Assembly: GCF_036323735.1 (NCBI RefSeq)
Contig: NC_086021.1
Span: 159,994,976-160,058,975, forward strand
DNA from: Rattus norvegicus
Lineage: Eukaryota; Chordata; Mammalia; Rodentia; Muridae
Direction: 5' to 3'
DNA: 64,000 nt
Both the position numbers and the translations under genes were made by a program. The notes under the pieces were generated by a model. It was not told the origin of the DNA. It worked only from the letters and a program-made list of their open reading frames with translations, and made no database searches. Below are positions 1 to 10,183 of the stretch, in pieces (within the stretch, counting starts at the first letter, position 1; each line of letters opens with the position of its first letter).

Positions 1-1826
1 CTTAAATGGCAGAGAAGTACCTAAAGAAATGTTCAGGGCTGGAGAGATGGCTCAGTGGTTAAGAGCACCCGACTGCTCTTCCAGAGGTCCTGAGTTCAAT
101 TCCCAGCAACCACATGGTGGCTCACAACCATCTGTAAAGAGATCCGATGCCCTCTTCTGGTTTCTCTGAAGACAGCTACAGTGTACTTATATATAATAAA
201 TGAATAAATCTTTAAAAAAAAAAAAGAAATGTTCAGCATCCTTAGTCATCAGAGAAATGCAAATCAAAAGGACCCTGAGATTCTACCTTATACTAATCAG
301 AACAGCAAAGATTAAAAAAAAAAAACAAAAAACAAAAAACAGGTGACAGCAGATGCTGGCAAGGATGTGGAGAAAGAAGAACACTCCTCCATTGTCTGGT
401 GGGATTGCAATCTGGTACAACCCCTCTGGAAATCAGTCTGGAGGTTCCTTAGAAAATTGTAAATAGTTCTACCTGAAGACCCAGCTACACCACAGAAGAT
501 GCTCCAACATATAACAGGGATATGCACTCCACTATGTTCATAGCAGCCTTATTTATAATAGCCAGAAGCTGGAAACAACCCAGGTGTCCCTCAGCTGAAG
601 AATGTGGCTCATTTACATGATGGAATACTACTAGGCAATTTAAAACAATGACTTCACAAACTTTGTAGGCAAATGGATGGGACTAGAAAATATCATCCTG
701 AGTGAGGTAACCCAGACCCAAAAGGACATACGTGGTATGTACTCACTGAGAAGTAGATATTTGCCCAAATCCCAGAATACCCACAATAACAACTCACAGA
801 CCATATGAAGCTTAACAAGAAGGAAGGGCAAAGTGTGGATGCTTCCTTCAATCCAGCTTAGAAGGGGGAACAAAATAATCACGGGAGGCAGAGGCAGGGA
901 GAGATCTAGGTGGGAGAGGGGAAAGGGAGGGGGGAAAAGGGAGGAAAGGACCAGGCATGGGAAGAGATAGGAGAGAAGTCCAGATGGCCAGGAGAATGAC
1001 TAGAAATAAGTAGCAGTGGGGCGTGGGGGTAGGGAGTGGGAGAACCACTCGAAAGTCCCAGATGCCAGGGATGTGAGAGTTCCCAGGACCCAATGGGGAT
1101 GACATTAGCCAAAATACCCAAAAGAGGAGAGATAGAACCTGAAGGGACCACCTCCAGTACATAGACATGGTCCCCAGTTGAGAGATGGGGCCACCCACCT
1201 ATCTCAAAAATTTTTAACCCAGAATTGTTGCTGTCTAAAGGAAATGCAGGCACAAAATATGGAACAGAGACTGAAGAAAACGCCATCCATAGACTACCCT
1301 ACCTTGATATCCATCCCATCTGCAGACACCAAACCCCGACACTACTGCTGATGGCAAGAAGTGCTTACAGACAGGAGCCTGGTATGGCTGTCCTCTGTGA
1401 GGTTCTGCCAGTACCTGACTAAGACAGATACAGATGCTCACAGCCAACATTGTACTGAGCCCGGGGACTCCAATGGAAAAGTTAGGGGAAGGGCAGAAGG
1501 AGGTGAAGGATTGTAACCCCATAGGAAGAACAACAATATCAACTAATCTAGTACCCTCAGAGCTCCCAGGGACTAAATCACCAAAGAGTATCCATCAGTG
1601 GGGTCCGTGATAACTGCTACATATGAAGTAGAGGACTGACTTATCTGACATCAGTGGGAGGGGAGGTGCTTGGTCCTGTGGAGGCTTGTTGACCCAGTGA
1701 AGGGAGATGCTGGAGGGGTGAACCAGAAGTAGGTAGGGGAGCTCTCTCTTAGAGGCAAAGGAGAGAGGGAGATGGGGAGGAGGCAATGGTTAAAATGTAA
1801 AAAAAAATAATAATAATAAAAATTAC
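1..1826 (+). mobile_element. L1 LINE, 3' portion (end of ORF2 plus 3' UTR), degenerate
   Basis: The segment reads like the C-terminal part of rodent L1 ORF2 (the stretches around 350-560 and 640-740 match the usual ORF2 tail) followed by a purine-rich 3' UTR (850-1020 and beyond) and an A-rich tail near 1796-1826. The reading frame is broken by stops and indels, so it is dead. It runs off the left edge and is split by a B2 SINE at 37-222. The 3' UTR segment from about 1226 is homologous to the one at 33520 in this window. Confidence 0.85.
37..222 (+). mobile_element. B2 SINE inserted into L1
   Basis: The B2 head (ggctggagagatggctcag), the Pol III box region and an A-rich tail are all present. 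A perfect 14-bp target duplication, aaagaaatgttcag, lies at 23-36 and 223-236. Removing the SINE restores continuous L1 ORF2 sequence, so it is younger than the L1. Confidence 0.95.
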
Positions 1827-1856
1827 TAAAAATTCAATGCATTTTAAAATGGCACT

Positions 1857-1950
1857 GGGAGCCAGGAGTGGTAATGCACACCTAGGGTCTCAGCAGTTGC
1901 AAAGCAAAGGCTGGAGCACTGAGAGAAGTCGAATGCCAGCCTCTAAATCA
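1857..1950 (+). mobile_element. Diverged B1-like SINE fragment
   Basis: The order 'gccaggagtggtaatgcaca', then 'tctcagcagt', then 'gccagcctc' follows the B1 consensus loosely. It is old and truncated, and could be another 7SL-derived fragment. Confidence 0.4.
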
Positions 1951-2019
1951 CTGTCGTCTGTATAATAATTATTATTGTTCAGTAGAACAGGATGCCCCAA
2001 GTATGTTTAAAATTCAAAG

Positions 2020-2660
2020 AATCATTAAATTCAAGAGCTCCGTTTTTTTCATTGGACAAATATATCCTTTTGTATTCTATTTCTTTAATTGTACTTTCAC
2101 ATTTTGTCCATGTCCTCTTTAAGGTCCTTGAGCATACCCATGGCTGCTGTTTTGAAGTCCTTGCCTTACGGTTCAGATAAATTGCTTTTTTTTTTCAGGG
2201 CATGTTGAAATACGGTTTTCGGCTTCTGGAAGAGGGATCATCTTCCTGTTCATGTGTGTGCTTTTGTGCTGGAATCTAGGCATCTGGCGTGGTAAGGATT
2301 GAGGTGTTTCTTGGTATAAATACCTGGTCTTGTCCTTGTTGGTGGGTATTCTGTTCTTGGGCTGCTGCTGCCCACTCTGGGTCCCAGGCAAGTGTGGTGA
2401 CTGTGGGGTCCCTGGTAGAGGGTGCTTAGGTGAGTCAGTGGTGGGTGACACAAAGGAATGGAGATGGACTAGAAGGGAAAGCTGAGAGGGTCTAAGGGAA
2501 AGAGCTAAGGGGACTCGGGGTCTGCACCAGAAAGCAGAGTCCCCAGGGGATGGAGGTGGAATAGGAAGGAGGAGGGGCTCCTGCAAGAAGGTTGCAGCAG
2601 GACTGAGTCTGCAGAGACTGGAACGAAAGAGCTAAGCAACCCTGGCTCCTTGAAATAGAC
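2020..2660 (-). mobile_element. Probable L1 5'-region fragment
   Basis: On the minus strand this G/C-skewed stretch resembles the 5' UTR and ORF1-proximal part of rodent L1 elements (aligned by eye only). No open frame of interest survives. It could instead be unrelated unique sequence. Confidence 0.4.
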
Positions 2661-2839
2661 GTTTAGAGTTAGGTGCACATGCCCAGGTAAATGCTGTGCA
2701 TTGCTAGGCTGACGGGTGTCAGCCCCCTTTAACCTTCCTTTTCATTTTTCATGTGTGTGAGAGTAAGAACTCACATCAACGGAGTGAATGGGACTGGACG
2801 TCGCTTCTTTCAGACAGAAAGAAGCTGTGTCTTTTGCAT

Positions 2840-3000
2840 ACACATGTGTCCATGGGCACATATGTGTACATGTGCCTTTGCACATGGAAGCTAGAGGGCA
2901 AATGCAGGGGCAGGTCTTCAACCTTGCTTTTGAGATAGGGTCGGTCTTTCTCTGGCCTGAGGCTTGAAGATTAGGGTTAACTGATGAGTGCTGTTCCCCA
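2840..3000 (-). mobile_element. Possible B4/RSINE-like fragment
   Basis: The run of ACATGTG motifs at 2840-2890, followed by 'gagatagggtcggtctttctc', resembles the older composite B4-type SINEs read on the minus strand. The assignment is weak. Confidence 0.3.
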
Positions 3001-3059
3001 CACAACAACAACAACAAAGTTAAAAGAAAACTTGAAATGCAAGTTTTAGTTAAGTTTCT

Positions 3060-3257
3060 AAAAATAAAAATTCCATTTTATTTGTTCATTCTGTGTGCTG
3101 GGAAGGGTTGGTGCTCATGCCACAGTGTGCACGTGGAGGTCTGGAGACAAGTTGCAGGAGTCAGTTGGTTCTCTCTTTCTACCACGTGGGAGTCCTGGGG
3201 AATGAACTTAGGTCCTCTGGTTGGCATCATTCCCCATTGAGTCATCGCGCGAGCCCT
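3060..3257 (-). mobile_element. B3/B2-type SINE
   Basis: The minus-strand 5' end is near 3257 (gggctcgcgcgatgactcaa in reverse complement). The body contains the usual 'accacgtgggagtcctgggg' block. It is diverged. Confidence 0.6.
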
Positions 3258-4118
3258 TAATCAGCTTTTAAAGCCTGAATTGGTGTTTATTTGTTCATTT
3301 GGAGAATGTGCAGCATGAAGGCTTTTCTCAGACCCATCTGACTGCTGATTGAACCTACTTTTCCTGGCTTAGAGGGCCCTGCTTCGTTAACACGTCTAAG
3401 CTCTGTTAAAGATACTGTTTACAGAACGAAACAAGAGAAACAAAAACGAAGGGAAATATTAAAAATATAGACATTAGAATCATTCCTAGCAGTTCTGAAC
3501 AAAACATGATATATTCAATCTGATTCTAGTTTTATGTGTCATCTTGTAATGCCTAGTGAATAACATCGTGTTGGATGAACAGGGAGGCAGATACCCATGC
3601 ATGCTGTACACGTAGGGACTGACTAACCGGTGACGTATGTGGTAGATTTAGCTCAGCTTTCCACAGATAAGCGAGGGAACTAATCCTGCTAAATGAATCT
3701 GTTTTTCTCATGAAATTGGTCCCTACACTGCCTTAGGAAGATGTTTATCCTGAGCGTGGATATACCCCACGTTCTGCAAATGGGAATGGAATGTTGATCT
3801 TGCCCCACACTGTGATGCTAATGGCTCCTGCTAAGAGCATTAACTGTGAAACATACCACTACTGCAGCCCCAGGGTCACAGAGCCAAAAGTCATTTGTAA
3901 TGGACAGTATCCACCTTATTGTTTTTCATTATTTTCGGTCCTAGAAAATTAGATCGAAAGTCTCACACATGTTGAGCAATGCTTCAAAACTGACCCACAC
4001 TCCCAGGGCCCCATCTTATTTTTAAAATATCTTTCGGAGTTCCAATATTCTTTCCACAAAAGTCAGTGATAACATTCTCCCGTCAGGAAAGAAGGCTGCT
4101 GATAAATGTGGGGGTTAG
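3258..4118. other. Unique intergenic sequence
   Basis: I see no repeat, RNA gene or credible open reading frame here. Base composition is mildly AT-rich. Confidence 0.6.
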
Positions 4119-4232
4119 AGGCCTGGAGATTTGGCTAAGCAGTAGAACGTGTGCTTAACTATCATGGGGTCCATCTCTAACGCCAAAAGAAAAATCAATC
4201 AATCAATCAACCAATAAATAAGTAAATAACTG
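4119..4232 (+). mobile_element. Old ID-like SINE with (AATC)n/(AAAT)n tail
   Basis: The order 'ctggagatttggctaagcag', then 'gtgcttaac', follows the ID/tRNA-Ala-derived head at low identity. It ends in a tetranucleotide tail at 4192-4230. Confidence 0.45.
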
Positions 4233-4336
4233 GAAACTTACCTCCAACAAGTTCTCCTCATCTTACTCACTTGGTTGTTCTCCCAAGTATATTGGTCATA
4301 GCTACATAAAGGAAACGCTCTTAGAATTTCCTCCTG

Positions 4337-4545
4337 AAGGCTGGGAGATGGCTCGGTAGTTAAGAGCACTTGCTGTTCTTCTGAAGGAGCCTGGTTCAGT
4401 TCCCAGCACCCTAATTGGACAGTCACAGCCACCTGTAGCTCCAGCTTCAGAGAATCTAAAACCTCTTTCTGACCTCAGTAGGTCCCTGCATACACACACC
4501 GTATCCTCAGAGAGACGTACACACGCTTACATAAAGAAAACTCTA
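4337..4545 (+). mobile_element. B2/B3 SINE
   Basis: It has the B2 head (ctgggagatggctcggtagt), the 'ttcagttcccagcaccc' box B region and a tail near 4530-4545. Confidence 0.75.
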
Positions 4546-4844
4546 TCTTTAGGATTTCCTTGTGACCTGTGGACCTACAGCAGCAGCTCATGAGAGTGAC
4601 TGAGCTGCAGAACATCACACTTCTAATGCCTTCCGTCTACTGCTGAAGGGCAGGTATGCCGTTAAAACCTTCTCTTTGAGAGAAAAAGAAGGTGCTAGAA
4701 ACAGAGAAGCAGGAAGGACGAGGGTCCAGGGGCACCTGTCCAGGATGCAGCTTTTGTCAGGTCTTTGTTTATTCATTAAATCATTAAAAGTGATTTAATA
4801 CGATTTTATATGTATGAATGTTTTGTCTGCGTATATACAGGGGG

Positions 4845-4997
4845 AGCCGCCTGTGTGTACAGATCAGAGGAGGAGCCCTGGCTGTAACTGGAGTCACAGA
4901 CAGTTGTAAGCTGCCTTGTGGGTTGCTGGGAACCAAACCCAGGTATTCTGCAAAAACGGTACACGCCCTTAACCACTGAGCCACCTCTCCAGCCTCT
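4845..4997 (-). mobile_element. B3/B2 SINE
   Basis: On the + strand it ends 'ccactgagccacctctccag', which is the reversed B2 head. The middle contains 'gggttgctgggaaccaaacc'. Confidence 0.75.
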
Positions 4998-5849
4998 TCA
5001 GCCGCGCTGCTCTGAGAAGCGTTCAGAGTTCTGAAGCAAGCCTCTCCCGGCTGGTGTCGGAGGGCCAATGTGTGATTATTTAGGATCTGGCTTAAGTTTT
5101 ATGTTGTTCATTTTGTTTTTCACTTAGCAGCTTTGTGTTAATAGAAAGTCCACTCGCTGAAGGATTTGCCTGGGATTTCTGTAATAAAATAGAAGGATTT
5201 GCAACGAATGCTGAGCGAACCTTCAGCAGAAGTGGTATTTTCCAAGCGATTATAAAGCCTGGAACATATTGTCATCCCACGGCTACGGGCCCAGCTTCCT
5301 CACTGAAAGGCTGACAGATGTCCCCCGCTAATGTCCAGTGATTAAATGTCACTCTGAGCCCCTTCCTGTCTACACAGCCTGTCTCTTGCTTTCTGTAGCA
5401 ATAGTGGTAGTGTTGCCTACAAACCTCCCATTTCCTGAAAACCAGGGGTCTTCTCTAGAGGTGAACTTTATGTCCATAGCCGCCATGCCTTGCTTTATTC
5501 TACCTTCACCCCAGAAGACACCTAGGGATGACAAGACCTACGCCAACAACTGGGAACTACAACCTTCCTTCAGTAGCATGTCCTGTGGAGAGGGCTGTAC
5601 TAGCAAGACATGCAAAGGGAGAAGGGGCCATGAATAAAACTGAGAACATCTTAGAAGTCCTTAAATATTGATCCGTTCACTGAATTGGATAAGATGCAGT
5701 CATTTGGTGAACACTAGGTTAAATGTGGCCAACTGACCCACAGTTTTTTCCCCCATATTCTCATTGAAATTAAATAGAAAAAACCTAAAATAAAATAAAA
5801 TTTAAAAGCAGAGAGAATGGGATAGGAGAAAAAACAATCAAGACCGTGC
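4998..5849. other. Unique intergenic sequence
   Basis: No repeat family was recognised by eye. A sub-stretch (5080-5330) has GATTA and TAAT cores and could be a conserved element, but nothing in the sequence alone proves it. The 99-codon frame at 5338-5637 has no recognisable motif and is treated as chance. Confidence 0.5.
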
Positions 5850-5992
5850 TGCCCAGAGGTCAGAAGAAGTCGGATACCCTGAAATGGGAGTATACATGGT
5901 TGTGAGCCACCATGTAGGTACCAGGAACTGAACCCCAGTCCTCTGAAAGAGGAACCAGGGTTCTCAACCACTGAGCCATCTCTCCAGCTCCT
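5850..5992 (-). mobile_element. B2 SINE
   Basis: On the + strand it contains 'gtgagccaccatgtaggtac' and ends 'actgagccatctctccagct', which is the reversed B2 head. Confidence 0.8.
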
Positions 5993-6439
5993 TAAAACAA
6001 ACTTTTGAAAGATAGAGAGAGAGAAGCCTTCAAATGAGCGTATGAAAATGAGTGGTCACTTCCTCGGGGTCTTCATCAGTAAGGTGAGCAGGTTTCCCTC
6101 AGAAAGTTTGAAAGTAAAGGAAGATGAGGAGGTTGGAGGGCTGGGAAGAACACTACCAACTGAGAGTCTTACAGCCGATGGAGCTGTTCTGGTTTGAAAG
6201 CACAAAAGAAATTAAAACGCCTCCAGACAGACCAAAGCTGAGGTGATTCATTGGCACCAGACCTCATCTGCAACAAATGCCCACAGTCCCGAAGGGCAAG
6301 GTGGACAGATGCAAGACAATAAGCCAACCTCATGAAGAAACGGAGATTTCAATGAAGGCCCACGCAACTCTAAAGGCTACGATCACCCTAGTGACAATTT
6401 CTAACTCTTCCATAGGATTTTAAAAACTATTAAATATTT
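5993..6439. other. Unique intergenic sequence
   Basis: No gene or repeat was recognised. Confidence 0.5.
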
Positions 6440-6535
6440 TGTGTTTAGATAGATTGACTCCATGCCCACAGTCCTGCTTCAGCATCCACAATGCTGGGAT
6501 TGCAAGCCTGTACCGTCATAACCAACTTGAGACAA
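6440..6535 (-). mobile_element. B1 SINE fragment
   Basis: Reversed B1 features ('cctgcttcagcatccacaat', 'gctgggattgcaag') are visible. It is truncated and diverged. Confidence 0.5.
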
Positions 6536-6563
6536 AAAGGTATCCTTTTAAATTACTGATCTG

Positions 6564-6615
6564 GGGCTGGAGAGATGGCTCAGCCGTTAAAGGCTAGGCT
6601 CACAACCAAAAATAT
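6564..6615 (+). mobile_element. Very short internally deleted B2 copy
   Basis: Only 52 bp. The B2 head (gggctggagagatggctcag) is joined directly to 'ggctcacaacc' from the B2 middle, then an A-rich end. It is flanked by a perfect 14-bp target duplication, aaattactgatctg, at 6550-6563 and 6616-6629, so it inserted in this short form. Confidence 0.85.
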
Positions 6616-6689
6616 AAATTACTGATCTGAAAGATGCTGTCACTGTAACTTGGTTTCTAACTCCACATCATTATCAATTCTCCACATAA

Positions 6690-6925
6690 TTTTTTAATTT
6701 TATTTTAGTTCTTAATTATCTTTAATTTTTTTACAGTCCAGTCATTATCCCCTCCCCCATTCTGCCCTCCAAAATCTCTTCATCCTATTCCTTCATCCCA
6801 CCCCTGTCTCCAAGAGGATGTCCCATCCCACACACCCCACACACTCCCATACCCTGCCAGGCTTCCCCACTCCCTGGGGCCTCACGTTTCTCAAGGGTTA
6901 GGTACATCTTCTCTGAGGCCAGACC
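6690..6925 (-). mobile_element. L1 3'-UTR fragment
   Basis: The + strand 'ccaggcttccccactccctg' followed by 'gggttaggtacatctt' matches the reverse complement of rodent L1 3' UTR sequence as I remember it. A T-rich stretch on the left is compatible with the reversed A-tail. Confidence 0.5.
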
Positions 6926-7896
6926 CAGCTTTTTACATAATTTAAGAGAATAATTTATCTAAAGAAACATTCATTTAAAAAGAGCATGTTGAATTGTGAA
7001 AATGTCATTTTATAGCATTGATGACTGAAAACAAAGAGTAAAACCCTGGAAAGTGTCCATCTTTGTACTGTTTCTGCCCACCTTTCAGAGTAACTTTTTC
7101 TTCTCTTTCTGTCTTTTAGGTGCTTCCTCTAGTTCTCTCTAGGTAGCTCTTGATGTCCTGGAACTCACAGAGATCCAGCTGCTTCTGCCTTCCAAGTCAT
7201 GAATTACCAAAGCCCCAACTTGGGCTGTCTCTCTAAAGCTCCCTTCCCCACCCTGTGGCTACTTGTCTATGTCTAAATCAAACCAGCATGGCTCCTCTCT
7301 CTCCCTCTAAACCTTTTTACCCATGAATCTATAATATTCTTCTCTCCAAAACAAAACAAAAGACTGTGTCACTACTAAATAAAATCCATGATCTTTGGTC
7401 AAACTCTGGCTGGTAAATAGAACCAATTGTGTATAAATGCATTTTGTGGTGGTGGTAGGGATCTGAATATAGACTGAAGACTAGATCACAATCTAGTATA
7501 TGTGCCCACAGAGAATGGTTTCAGAGTTCTATAGTGTGTCTCCAGCCTTCGGTAACGCATGCTGAAGCACTTGAGTGAGATGACAAGATGTCTGCCACAT
7601 ATTTCAAACAGAAGGAGTATAGACACTGGAAGACGAGAGCAATTGCTGAATTCAAGTGGTTGTTTTAATAAGTTCTCATTTCGTGATTCTCAGTCTTTCT
7701 GAAAGTCTGAAACAAGAGGGCAGAGCAAACACAAAACTGATCTCTCTCAGTTGCTAGAACACAAGCAGAGGTTGAGCTCTTATTTCTGGTCTTTGTAAAG
7801 CCACCTACACGCGGTTGGCTGAGTTCTCTGAATGCACCACGTTCTTCAGCGGACTCTGGATGTAGGAAGTTTAAGTAGAAAGCAGCAGGATTGGGA
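6926..7896. other. Mostly unique intergenic sequence with one B1 fragment
   Basis: A diverged reversed B1 lies at about 7120-7235 ('cctggaactcacagagatcc'). The rest shows no recognisable gene or repeat. Confidence 0.5.
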
Positions 7897-8092
7897 TGCA
7901 GGCAGTTTCTGTTGCTGTGATAAAATGCTTGCCCCAAAAGCAGCTTGGGGAACGAAAGGGTTTACTTGGCTTACAGGCTACAGTAACCCTTAGAAGCCCA
8001 GGAAGGAACCTGGAGGCAGAAAGTGAAACAAAAGCCATGGAGGAAGGCTGGTACCTCTCCCCAAAAGATGGGAACTTTCCACATCACTCTTA
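7897..8092 (+). mobile_element. Rodent interspersed repeat, family not named
   Basis: The block 'tttctgttgctgtgataaaa' followed by 'gggtttacttggcttacagg' is a common rodent repeat. A related copy lies at 49686 (+), and similar sequence at 29755. By-eye recognition does not settle the family. Confidence 0.45.
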
Positions 8093-8105
8093 CCAAGAAA
8101 ATCCT

Positions 8106-8195
8106 GGGGTTGGGGATTTAGCTCAGTGGTAGAGCGCTTGCGTAGCAAGCGCAAGGCCCTGGGTTCGGTCCTCAGCTCCAGAAAAAAAAAATTAA
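8106..8195 (+). mobile_element. ID SINE
   Basis: Near-consensus ID: 'ggggttggggatttagctca', then 'gtagagcgcttgcgtagcaa', then 'ggttcggtc', then an A tail. Target duplication aagaaaatcct is at 8095-8105 and 8196-8206. It shares its insertion site with the B2 that follows. Confidence 0.95.
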
Positions 8196-8209
8196 AAGAA
8201 AATCCTCAG

Positions 8210-8394
8210 GGCTGGAGAGATGGCTCAACAGTTAAGAGTTCTGACTGTTCTTTCAGGGGTACTGAGTTCAATTCCCAACAACTACATGGTGGCTCACAAC
8301 CATCTGTAATGGGATCCGATGCCCTCTTCTGGTGTGTTTGAAGAGGGTGCATACACAAAATAAATCTTAAAAGAAATTAAAAAGGGAAGACAAA
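8210..8394 (+). mobile_element. B2 SINE stacked next to an ID
   Basis: B2 head, middle and tail are all present. The same 11-bp target copy aagaaaatcct appears at 8196-8206 and again at 8395-8405, giving three copies across the ID+B2 pair. Confidence 0.95.
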
Positions 8395-8593
8395 AAGAAA
8401 ATCCTCACAGACATGTGCACAGGCCATGCTGATGAAAGCAATTCCTTGATCCAAGTTCCTTCCTCTCAGAAGACTCTAGTTTGTGACAACCGGACAGAAA
8501 CCAACCAGCCCAAGTAAGTGCATATAACAAGAAAAGGGAAGAAGATGAGGGAAAGGGTGATTTTTATTTTGTTAATCAGAAATTTATTTTCTA

Positions 8594-8970
8594 GGGTTGG
8601 AGAGATGGCTCACAGTTAAGAGTATGTGCTCGGGGCTGGAGAGATGGTTCAGTGGTTAAGAACATTGGCTGCTCTTCCAGAGGTCCTGAGTTCAATTCCC
8701 AGCAACTCCATAGTGGCTCACAACCATCTGTAATGGGATCTGATATCTGGTGTGTCCGAAGACAGCTACAGTGTACTCACATACATAAAGTAAGTAAGTA
8801 AATAAATAAATAAATAAATCCAAAAAAAAAAAAAAGTATGTGCTTCTCTTTGCAAAGGACCTGAGTTAGAATCCCAGCATCCACACTGGGTGGCTCATAA
8901 TCAATCCTCTGTGCCCTCTTCTGCGAACACATACTGCTTTCGCCCCACACACGACAGACACATCATTAAA
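8594..8970 (+). mobile_element. Older B2 SINE, split by a younger B2
   Basis: The head is at 8594-8630 and the remainder at about 8845-8970 ('aaaggacctgagttagaatc', then 'gtgccctcttctgcgaacac'). The two halves flank the inner B2 at 8631-8834. Confidence 0.85.
8631..8834 (+). mobile_element. Younger B2 SINE nested in an older B2
   Basis: Full-length B2 with a (AAAT)n and A tail. A perfect 10-bp target duplication, agtatgtgct, lies at 8621-8630 and 8835-8844. Confidence 0.95.
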
Positions 8971-8988
8971 AAGAAATCTTTTTTTTTT

Positions 8989-9091
8989 AATTATGGAACA
9001 CTTCACAAATTTGTGTGTCATCCTTGCACAGGGACCATGCTAATCTTCTCTGTCGTTCCAATTTTAGTGTATGTGCTGCCCAAGAGAGCAC
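8989..9091 (-). pseudogene. U6 snRNA retropseudogene
   Basis: Read on the minus strand from 9091, the sequence starts GTGCTC and continues with the U6 features 'gcagcacatacactaaaatt', 'ggaacgacagagaagattag' and 'aaggatgacac', ending near 8989. About ten or more positions differ from functional mammalian U6 (for example GTGCTCTCTTGGG at the 5' end and changed bases in the 'GCGCAAGGATGAC' region). An A-rich stretch follows the 3' end on the minus strand (T run at about 8978-8988), as expected for an L1-mobilised copy. I see no proximal sequence element or TATA box at the usual U6 promoter distance, so it is treated as non-functional. Confidence 0.88.
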
Positions 9092-9377
9092 TAAAAATAC
9101 AACTTAATAGTAAGTGTATATTCTCTCAGTTCTGAGGGGCAGAAGTCCATGATCAAGGTGCTGATGGAGTCATGGGCTCCTGAGGTCCATCTGATGGCCT
9201 CTCTCCACAGCTATAGATGGTCACCTTCTTGCTGTGGCCTTTATCTCCTGTTCCTTTGTTTTGTTTTGTTTTGTTTTTGTCTCAATTTTCTTGTAAAAGA
9301 CCCTGTCTTCAAACAGTCATGTTGGGAAATGAGGTCTCCAACATACGTATGTTGGAAGGATTCTACCAAAATTGTGT

Positions 9378-9720
9378 CAGTTAATTCTCTGTCACTGTGA
9401 CCAAATTACCTGACATAGACAACTTAAAGGAGGGCTGATGATTTGGACCCGTGGTTTCAGAAGGTTTTGTCCCTTATGTACCAGAGCAAAAGAGCTTGTG
9501 CCACAGCTGGCCAAGGGAACAGAAAGGGTGGGAGGGTTGCTCATCAATACTCAGCTTTTCTTCCCTTTCCTCCTTTACTGTGTCTAGCCCTTGGCCTATA
9601 GAATGGTGCCATCCTCATTTCAGGATGGGTTTTAGCCTCAGTCAATCCTCTCGAGAGGTCAATTTTGATGAAGTGAAAGGAGCTCGGGGTTCTGGGTGGG
9701 ATACGGCTCACGAGTGTTCC
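9378..9720 (+). mobile_element. Rodent interspersed repeat, family not named
   Basis: It begins 'agttaattctctgtcactgt' and continues with 'gacatagacaacttaaagg' and 'ggtttcagaaggtttt', the layout of a common rodent repeat related to that at 29755. Diverged. Confidence 0.4.
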
Positions 9721-10000
9721 CAGGCTGCCTTAAATAAATCACTGAACAAAGTCACTGAGGAAAGAGTGTGGTAGCATCTGTAGCTGAGACAGCTAGGACC
9801 CCTACAGCTACCACCTCAGAGCTGAGCTGCAAGTCCCTTTCAATGGCGTCTTTGAGGATAGTTCCTGCTACTGTAGAGATGGTCACAGCTTGCTCAGTGC
9901 ACACAGGAAGGAAGCTGCAGATCTGTGGTCTCCATTCTCCAGAGCAGAATACCACTGCCTTTCAGTATCCCAGGGGCCCGATTCCAGGACCTGGTAAATA

Positions 10001-10166
10001 GGTGGAGTGGTGGTACCTGTGCCTTAAACCCCAGCACTCAGAAGACAGAGGCGGGGAATCTCTGAGTTTGAGGCCAGCCTGGTGTACAGAGCAAGTTCCA
10101 GGATGGTCACAGCTACACAAGGAAACCCTGACTTGAAAACCAAACCAAAGCAAACAAACAAATAAA
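10001..10166 (+). mobile_element. B1 SINE
   Basis: The B1 order is clear ('ggtggtacctgtgccttaaa', 'gaggccagcctggtgtacag', A-rich tail). A 17-bp imperfect target duplication starting ccaggacc lies at 9984-10000 and 10167-10183, with two differences. Confidence 0.92.
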
Positions 10167-10183
10167 CCAGGACCCAGTAAATA

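Noticed and set aside
2173..2586. 137-codon minus-strand frame, proline/serine-rich
   Set aside because: It lies in what looks like an L1 5' region and contains no L1 protein motif. Likely chance in GC-skewed sequence.
8106..8195. tRNA gene call on the ID body (and on the other ID copies)
   Set aside because: ID elements derive from tRNA-Ala via BC1 RNA and keep box A/B-like sequence, but these copies have A tails and target duplications, so they are SINEs.
8989..9091. Functional U6 snRNA gene
   Set aside because: Multiple substitutions in conserved positions, an A-rich tail and no visible snRNA promoter elements at the expected distance.
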